Assembly (NCBI GenBank): GCA_027083075.1
Contig: JALWQQ010000003.1
Coordinates: 1 to 9,690 of the forward strand
DNA length: 9,690 bases
Source of the DNA: Campylobacteraceae bacterium
GTDB taxonomy: Bacteria > Campylobacterota > Campylobacteria > Campylobacterales > Sulfurovaceae
Direction: 5' to 3'
The position numbers and the translations under genes are program-made. Shown here piece by piece: positions 5,928-9,690 of this stretch (position 1 is the stretch's first letter; the number at the start of each line of letters is the position of its first letter). The notes under the pieces were generated by a model, which ran no database searches, was not told where the DNA came from, and worked only from the letters and a program-made list of their open reading frames with translations.

Positions 5928-5976
5928 CACTCATTCCTAACCCCTTATTCCTAACTTCTAACTTCTAACTTCTAAT
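5928..5976. repeat. Right copy of flanking direct repeat, with tandem heptamers
   Basis: A 49-base stretch beginning CACTCATTCCTAACC and ending in three heptamers, TTCTAAC 5956-5962, TTCTAAC 5963-5969 and TTCTAAT 5970-5976, preceded by TTCCTAAC (5948-5955). It matches the start, the end and the orientation of the copy at 4142-4192. The surE stop codon (5958-5960) lies within the heptamers, so the last few SurE residues are encoded by the repeat. Confidence 0.75.
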
Positions 5977-6755
5977 TTTTCCACCCATCTTTTCAACGCG
6001 TCAAGCTCTTCGTATGCCGTCATATCGAGTTTGATCGGGGTGATCGAAACATAGCCGTCGTTGATCGCTTCGAAGTCGGTCGTATGTCCCGGCGTCTCCA
6101 TCCATCCGAGTTCAGGTAGTCCGATCCAGTAGTACTCTTTACCGCGCGGATTGTAGTGTACCTCGGCGTTGTGCGCATAGAGGCGATTGCCAGCACGCGT
6201 GACTTTGAAGCCTTTGCAAGAGTTGGCATCGACGGGTGGGATATTGACATTGAGCAGTCGGCGCTCATACAATGGGAAGCGATCATCGAAGATCGCCTTG
6301 ACAAGCCTTTGCGCACTTTGCATCGCAAGTGTAAAACCCAAACTCTCGATACTCTTGCCCGCTTCGGCATAAACTTGGCTCACTGCGACGGCGGGGATAC
6401 CTTGCAGCACCGCTTCCATTGCCGCCGAGGCGGTACCGGAGTAGGTGATATCTTCCCCCATATTCGATCCGATGTTGATCCCCGAGACGACCAGATCGGG
6501 TTTGCGCTCCTTGTAGAGCTTATTGAGTGCCAAGAAGATACAGTCCGAGGGGGTACCGTCGTCAAGCTTGTAGAAGCGTTCGCCCACCTCAACGAAGTGA
6601 AGCGGACGGGTAAGTGTAAGCGAATGACCGCAGGCCGATTTTTCGGTAGTGGGGGCGACGACGGTGACATTACCTAACGGTGAAAGCGCCTCTTTGAGCG
6701 CCAAGAGTCCCGGGGAGTCGAAGCCGTCGTCGTTGGTGATAAGTATCTCTTTCAT
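5958..6755 (-). CDS. surE: 5'/3'-nucleotidase SurE
   Basis: A 265-residue protein of normal SurE length. SurE is a metal-dependent cytoplasmic phosphatase that removes phosphate from nucleoside monophosphates and is linked to survival in stationary phase and stress. Metal and active-site marks are N8-D9-D10 in ITNDDG, S40 in EKSACGH, and SGINIGSN at 91-98. The sequences YKLDDGTPSDC (62-72), GEDITYSGTASAAMEAVLQG (100-119) and NPRGKEYYW (202-210) are family hallmarks. The C-terminus KLEVRS comes from a heptamer repeat and is not conserved. I kept ATG 6755 because relatives start MKEILITNDDG; the adjacent ATG 6758 only adds a methionine and fits a leaderless message best. There is no ribosome site: TATAAT ends 7 bases before ATG 6758. 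In Campylobacter jejuni surE (Cj0293) is, from memory, followed directly by a ThiF-family gene (Cj0294). Confidence 0.96.
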   Translation of the reverse strand: MKEILITNDDGFDSPGLLALKEALSPLGNVTVVAPTTEKSACGHSLTLTRPLHFVEVGERFYKLDDGTPSDCIFLALNKLYKERKPDLVVSGINIGSNMGEDITYSGTASAAMEAVLQGIPAVAVSQVYAEAGKSIESLGFTLAMQSAQRLVKAIFDDRFPLYERRLLNVNIPPVDANSCKGFKVTRAGNRLYAHNAEVHYNPRGKEYYWIGLPELGWMETPGHTTDFEAINDGYVSITPIKLDMTAYEELDALKRWVEKLEVRS

Positions 6756-6765
6756 CATGTGGCGG

Positions 6766-6771
6766 ATTATA
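6766..6771 (-). promoter_or_regulatory. Predicted -10 element for surE (leaderless message)
   Basis: On the minus strand TATAAT is followed by the seven bases CCGCCAC and then ATGATG. Transcription normally begins about 7 bases past the -10, so the first base of the message should be at or next to the start codon. The absence of any purine-rich ribosome site agrees. Confidence 0.6.
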
Positions 6772-6782
6772 CCCAAATGTAG

Positions 6783-6788
6783 TATAAT
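6783..6788 (+). promoter_or_regulatory. Predicted -10 element for greA, overlapping the surE promoter
   Basis: A perfect TATAAT on the plus strand, 32 bases before the greA GTG. It is only 11 bases from the surE -10 on the other strand, so each promoter's -35 zone lies over or beyond the other's -10. RNA polymerase could probably occupy only one of the two at a time. Confidence 0.6.
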
Positions 6789-6820
6789 AGCGACAAAAAT
6801 CACAAACGGGAGAGGCAAAG

Positions 6821-7336
6821 GTGCAAAAAGAGCCGATGACCGAAGAGAGCTTTCGTAAGCTAAGTGAAGAGTTGGCGTTTTTAAAAAACGAGGAGCGTGC
6901 ACGCATCGCCAAGGTGATCGATGAGGCGAGAGAACTCGGGGATTTGAAAGAGAATGCCGAATATCACGCCGCAAAAGAGCGTCAAGGTCTGATGGAGGCG
7001 CGCATCGCCGAGCTTACCGATCTGCTTTCGCGCGCACAAACCGTAGATGCGAGTAAATTGGCGCATGAGCGCATCAGTTTCGGTTCGACGGTGACGCTGA
7101 CCGATCAGGAGAGCGGCGAGGAGTTCAAATATACCATCGTCGGTTCGGTAGAGGCGGATCCGCAAAAAGGGTATATCTCTTTCGCGTCGCCGATGGCAAA
7201 AGCGTTGCTTGGTAAAGAGGAGGGCGACGAGGTAGAGGTGATGCTACCCGGCGGCAAGAAACGATTTGATATCGAGGAGGTGTGCTACGAGCCGATCGTC
7301 TGCTCCGCTATCTCCGGCTCATGGCTCAAAGGATAG
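6821..7336 (+). CDS. greA: Transcription elongation factor GreA, GTG start
   Basis: A 171-residue GreA. It enters the secondary channel of stalled RNA polymerase and stimulates cleavage of the backtracked RNA end. The N-terminal coiled coil spans about 8-75. Its tip carries GDLKENAEYHAAKERQ with the acidic residues D41 and E44. The C-terminal FKBP-like domain begins near ISFGSTVTL (85-93) and includes VGSVEADPQKGYISFASPMAKALLG (107-131). GTG 6821 is preceded by GGGAGAGG (6809-6816) at good spacing and gives the N-terminus MQKEPMT typical of this phylum; ATG 6836 has no such site. The last 13 or so residues after CYEPI (VCSAISGSWLKG) go beyond the usual GreA end, and their coding sequence contains the argC ribosome site. 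argC starts 3 bases after the stop. Confidence 0.96.
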   Translation: MQKEPMTEESFRKLSEELAFLKNEERARIAKVIDEARELGDLKENAEYHAAKERQGLMEARIAELTDLLSRAQTVDASKLAHERISFGSTVTLTDQESGEEFKYTIVGSVEADPQKGYISFASPMAKALLGKEEGDEVEVMLPGGKKRFDIEEVCYEPIVCSAISGSWLKG

Positions 7337-7339
7337 GCA

Positions 7340-8347
7340 ATGATCAAGGTTGGCATCGTCGGAGCGAGCGGTTATACCGGATTGGAGCTCATCAAGCTCT
7401 TGCTTTCGCATCCGCATTTTGAGCTAAACTATTTGGCGGGCTCTCAAGCCAAAGCATCGATCGCCGACTTGCATCCGTCGCTTTTCGGCATCGAGGTGAT
7501 GTGTGTCAAACAGGCCGATCCTTCCGAGGCGGCGGAGCGTTGTGATCTCGTCTTTTTGGCGTTGCCGCACAAAACGGCGATGGGTTTTGCCAAACCGTTG
7601 CTTGAGAAGGGTGTGAAGGTGGTCGATCTCTCGGCAGATTATCGCCTCAAGAGAGAAGCGTACGAGGCGGCGTACTGCAAGCACGAAGACCCCGAGCATC
7701 TCGACGAAGCGGTGTATGGACTCATCGAGTACTATCGCAACGCCATCAAGCGTGCACGACTGGTCGCTTCGCCGGGGTGCTACCCGACGGCAACGCTACT
7801 GGGCATCTTGCCCTTTATCCCCTATCTTGACAGTGACTCTCCTCTTATCGTCGATGCCAAAAGCGGGGTGAGCGGTGCGGGCAAGAAGCTTACCGAGAGC
7901 AACAGTTTTGTAAGCATCAATGAAAATATGCATGCCTACAATCCTCTCGGGCACCGTCACGCACCGGAGATCGCCGAGAAGATTCAAGACCGGCACGGGG
8001 TACGGATGCAGGTCGATTTTGTCCCGCACCTTATCCCTATCACCCGTGGCGAGCTGGTAAGCGTCTATGCGAGGCTTAAAGAGGATATCGATGTACAAGA
8101 GGTATTGAAGCACGCTTACGCTGATGAGGCGTTTATCCGACTGCGTAATGCGCCCGTCGATGTCAAGGCAGTGGCAGGAACGCACTTTTGCGATATATTC
8201 GCCAAGCGTAGCGGTAAAACGCTCTTTGTCTCTTCGGCGATAGACAACCTGCTTCGCGGCGCCTCTTCGCAAGCGCTTGCCGCGGCAAATCTGATGTGCG
8301 GTCTCGATGAGCATTTGGGATTGCCGACGATCGCATATGCGCCGTAA
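7340..8347 (+). CDS. argC: N-acetyl-gamma-glutamyl-phosphate reductase
   Basis: A 335-residue type 1 ArgC, the NADPH-dependent enzyme that reduces N-acetylglutamyl-5-phosphate to the semialdehyde in arginine synthesis. The dinucleotide-binding motif GASGYTGLELIKLL (8-21) opens the protein. The catalytic cysteine is C147 in SPGCYPTATLLG, and the conserved histidine segment GHRHAPEI lies at 204-211. Further marks are FLALPHKTA (72-80), VVDLSADYRL (94-103) and KSGVSGAGKK (174-183). ATG 7340 follows AAAGGATAG, which overlaps the greA stop, so the two genes are probably translated from one message. No other arginine gene is in the window. The 52 bases after its stop carry the promoter of the toxin-antitoxin pair and no terminator that I can see. 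Confidence 0.97.
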   Translation: MIKVGIVGASGYTGLELIKLLLSHPHFELNYLAGSQAKASIADLHPSLFGIEVMCVKQADPSEAAERCDLVFLALPHKTAMGFAKPLLEKGVKVVDLSADYRLKREAYEAAYCKHEDPEHLDEAVYGLIEYYRNAIKRARLVASPGCYPTATLLGILPFIPYLDSDSPLIVDAKSGVSGAGKKLTESNSFVSINENMHAYNPLGHRHAPEIAEKIQDRHGVRMQVDFVPHLIPITRGELVSVYARLKEDIDVQEVLKHAYADEAFIRLRNAPVDVKAVAGTHFCDIFAKRSGKTLFVSSAIDNLLRGASSQALAAANLMCGLDEHLGLPTIAYAP

Positions 8348-8373
8348 GTTCAGGTGTTAAGGATTTATGCTAT

Positions 8374-8379
8374 TATAAT
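8374..8379 (+). promoter_or_regulatory. Predicted -10 element for the toxin-antitoxin pair
   Basis: TATAAT within TGCTATTATAATTGC, 20 bases before the antitoxin ATG. The predicted transcription start near 8386 would leave a leader of about 14 bases holding only the ribosome site AGGAG (8389-8393). Promoters of such pairs are commonly repressed by the antitoxin-toxin complex, but no clear operator palindrome was identified here. Confidence 0.55.
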
Positions 8380-8399
8380 TGCAGTAGCAGGAGTTGCAA

Positions 8400-8630
8400 A
8401 TGCAGGTCACGATAGATATAGACGAACGTGCCGTAGATAAGGTGATGTATATCTTGCAAAACTTAAAGAGGGATGTGAAGATCATCAGTACCGGCACCGG
8501 AAACAACGACATTTTTGAGACAATCGACGAGGAAGACCCCGATTTTTTCTATATCAAAGAGGCAAGAGATCGAAGAGAAAAGGGAGAGAAATTATACGAT
8601 ATTGACGATATTATCGATGAGTTTCAATGA
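8400..8630 (+). CDS. Putative antitoxin of a type II toxin-antitoxin pair
   Basis: A 76-residue acidic protein encoded directly before a RelE-type toxin and overlapping it by 4 bases (ATGA), the usual antitoxin-first arrangement. The N-terminal part (MQVTIDIDERAVDKVMYILQNLK) could form a beta strand and helix as in small DNA-binding antitoxins. The C-terminal part is strongly charged (EARDRREKGEKLYDIDDIIDEF, 55-75) and would be the toxin-wrapping tail. I do not recognise a named family with certainty; identification rests on position, size and charge. ATG 8400 has AGGAG six bases upstream; the in-frame TTG 8394 directly abuts that site and is not used. The gene is A+T-richer than argC. Confidence 0.75.
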   Translation: MQVTIDIDERAVDKVMYILQNLKRDVKIISTGTGNNDIFETIDEEDPDFFYIKEARDRREKGEKLYDIDDIIDEFQ

Positions 8631-8869
8631 AAATAAAGATCCAAGAAAGCGCCAAGAGAGACCTTAAGAAAATCGATAAGCGCATGGCGCGTAAAATTTT
8701 AGATAAGATAAAGTTTCTCGAAGCATATCCCGATATTGCCAATGTCAAAAAGTTAAAAAATCACTATCCCCCCTTTCGATATAGGATAGGGGATTATCGC
8801 GTGTTGTTCGATACGCAAGAGGATCTTTTGATTGTTGTTGCAATCAAGCACAGAAAAGAGGCGTATTAG
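8627..8869 (+). CDS. RelE/ParE-superfamily toxin
   Basis: An 80-residue basic protein with the RelE/ParE fold signature. It has an N-terminal strand (MKIKIQESAKRDLKKID), two helices (about 9-32, RMARKILDKIKFLE), the central strand block FRYRIGDYRVLFD (50-62) and the C-terminal strand VVAIKHRKEAY (70-80) with the usual late HR. RelE members cleave mRNA on the ribosome, whereas ParE members poison gyrase. The conserved R51, R58, H75 and R76 and the ending HRKEAY fit the RelE side, but the target is not proven. Its start ATG lies in the antitoxin stop (ATGA 8627-8630), so synthesis is coupled to antitoxin translation. The stop is 4 bases before the lpxH-like gene. Confidence 0.9.
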   Translation: MKIKIQESAKRDLKKIDKRMARKILDKIKFLEAYPDIANVKKLKNHYPPFRYRIGDYRVLFDTQEDLLIVVAIKHRKEAY

Positions 8870-8873
8870 TTGT

Positions 8874-9569
8874 ATGATAAAAGATGAGATACAAGAGGGT
8901 GCCGTTTTTATCGCCGATGCGCACTATCCGCACCATGGCGATGCATTGATGCGGCTGCTCGGTGCGATAGAGAGCGGTAAGGTCGATGCACCGCAGCTCT
9001 TTTTGATGGGCGATATCTTCGATCTACTCTTTGGCTACAACGACTATATCCGTAGCTTTTCTCAAGAGGCGATCGACCTGCTAAGAGCGGTTGGGCAGAA
9101 AATAGAGTGCTACTATTTCGAGGGTAATCACGACTTTTGTCTTGCACCGATCTTCGGTGATCTGATGCAGGTCTATCCCTATACGCAGCAGCCGCGTTAC
9201 TTTCGATATGGCGAACGGATCGTAGGGCTTTCGCATGGCGATCGCTTTGCGGTGCCGCTTGGGTATCGTCTCTATACGGCACTTTTGCGCAACCCTGTGA
9301 CGCTCACGCTTTTACGCCCGTGGCAGCGGCAGATTATTGATGATCGCATGCAAAAGCTTGCTGCCAAAAAGATATGTAGAGACTACCCCGATTTTAAAGC
9401 GCGTGCACAAGAGATAGTACACCGTTATAAGCATGTCGACTTGGTGATCGAGGGACACTACCATCAAGGCACAAGGGTAGGGAAGTACATTTCGCTACCG
9501 TCATTGGCGTGTCAGGGCGCGTATGGCGTGATGCGAGATGGTGAAGTGGTGTTTGAAAGACTATCGTAA
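8874..9569 (+). CDS. lpxH: LpxH-like UDP-2,3-diacylglucosamine diphosphatase / metallophosphoesterase
   Basis: A 231-residue calcineurin-fold phosphoesterase with the full set of metal motifs: DAH at 15-17, GDIFD at 46-50, GNHD at 84-87, HGD at 121-123 and GHYH at 194-197. Size and motif spacing match the LpxH type, which hydrolyses UDP-2,3-diacylglucosamine to lipid X at the inner membrane during lipid A synthesis. A middle insert with basic and hydrophobic residues (about 130-185) corresponds to the LpxH helical cap. Other phosphoesterases of this fold cannot be fully excluded. ATG 8874 has only a distant AAGAGG (8856-8861), so translation probably depends on reinitiation after the toxin gene. 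The next gene starts at the base after its stop. Confidence 0.82.
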   Translation: MIKDEIQEGAVFIADAHYPHHGDALMRLLGAIESGKVDAPQLFLMGDIFDLLFGYNDYIRSFSQEAIDLLRAVGQKIECYYFEGNHDFCLAPIFGDLMQVYPYTQQPRYFRYGERIVGLSHGDRFAVPLGYRLYTALLRNPVTLTLLRPWQRQIIDDRMQKLAAKKICRDYPDFKARAQEIVHRYKHVDLVIEGHYHQGTRVGKYISLPSLACQGAYGVMRDGEVVFERLS

Positions 9570-9690
9570 ATGTTTGTCTATTTGACCCTCTTTGTGACGG
9601 CATTTGCCGCCGCTTCGCTCTTGCCGGTTTCAAGCGAACTTTTACTCATTGGCGATCTAAAACTCGGTTATGATCCTTTCGGGCTTTGGT
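9570..9690 (+). CDS. YqaA/DedA-type membrane protein, 5' part only (cut by window end)
   Basis: Forty codons are visible, with ATG 9570 touching the stop of the preceding gene (TAAATG). The hydrophobic start (MFVYLTLFVTAFAAASLLPV) followed by SSELLLIG resembles the YqaA family, whose E. coli member has LLPGNSEVVL at the same place. This is the N-terminal re-entrant region of the DedA/VTT membrane-protein superfamily, linked to lipid flipping and membrane homeostasis. Its place behind an LpxH-like gene would fit an envelope lipid role, but that is inference. No ribosome site of its own is obvious, so it is probably coupled to the gene before it. Confidence 0.7.
   Translation, partial: MFVYLTLFVTAFAAASLLPVSSELLLIGDLKLGYDPFGLW

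Noticed and set aside
5930..5976. Heptamer array considered as a CRISPR
   Set aside because: Units are 7 bases with no spacers; it is a simple tandem repeat.
6759..6974. N-terminal extension of SurE to 6974
   Set aside because: It would run through greA coding sequence and both promoters; SurE relatives begin at MKEILITNDDG.

Overview
The window looks like chromosomal core sequence of a Campylobacterota (Epsilonproteobacteria) bacterium of moderate G+C, of the free-living Sulfurovum/Sulfurimonas type rather than Campylobacter or Helicobacter. This rests on the look of the proteins (GreA beginning MQKEPM, SurE beginning MKEILITNDDG), on promoters made of a good TATAAT with no clear -35, and on gene-neighbourhood memory. 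The genus is inference.

Layout. Positions 1-2986 hold a compact plus-strand run: the 3' end of glutamate synthase gltB, an inositol-monophosphatase/fructose-bisphosphatase-fold phosphatase, accD, and a ThiE/TenI-like protein that overlaps accD. A promoter then drives mscL (3065-3496), whose channel carries a C-terminal four-cysteine zinc-ribbon-like tail. mscL ends tail to tail with tcdA on the minus strand, the two stop codons sharing one TTAA.

Positions 4142-5976 are accessory sequence. A clearly A+T-rich minus-strand gene encodes a fused AAA-type ATPase, winged helix and DUF234/PD-(D/E)xK-like protein. It sits between two direct copies of a roughly 50-bp pyrimidine-rich repeat, next to several inverted repeats. 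Removing the segment by recombination between the repeats would join surE to tcdA with a spacer of about 40 nt, so this looks like an insertion into an ancestral surE-tcdA operon. This is the most interesting part of the window.

Positions 5958-9690 return to core genes. surE (minus) and greA (plus) diverge from overlapping promoters, and surE is probably leaderless. greA runs into argC. A two-gene RelE-type toxin-antitoxin pair with its own promoter is wedged between argC and an LpxH-like lipid A phosphoesterase, which is followed at once by a YqaA/DedA-type membrane protein cut by the window end.

Functions present are nitrogen assimilation (gltB), arginine synthesis (argC), fatty acid synthesis (accD), thiamine-type chemistry (ThiE-like), tRNA modification (tcdA), lipid A synthesis (lpxH-like), transcript cleavage (greA), nucleotide salvage or stress (surE) and osmotic protection (mscL). 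No rRNA, tRNA, CRISPR array or transposase gene was recognised. No stretch longer than 300 bases lacks a gene; the two largest gaps (4132-4402 and 5723-5957) are described under their repeats.
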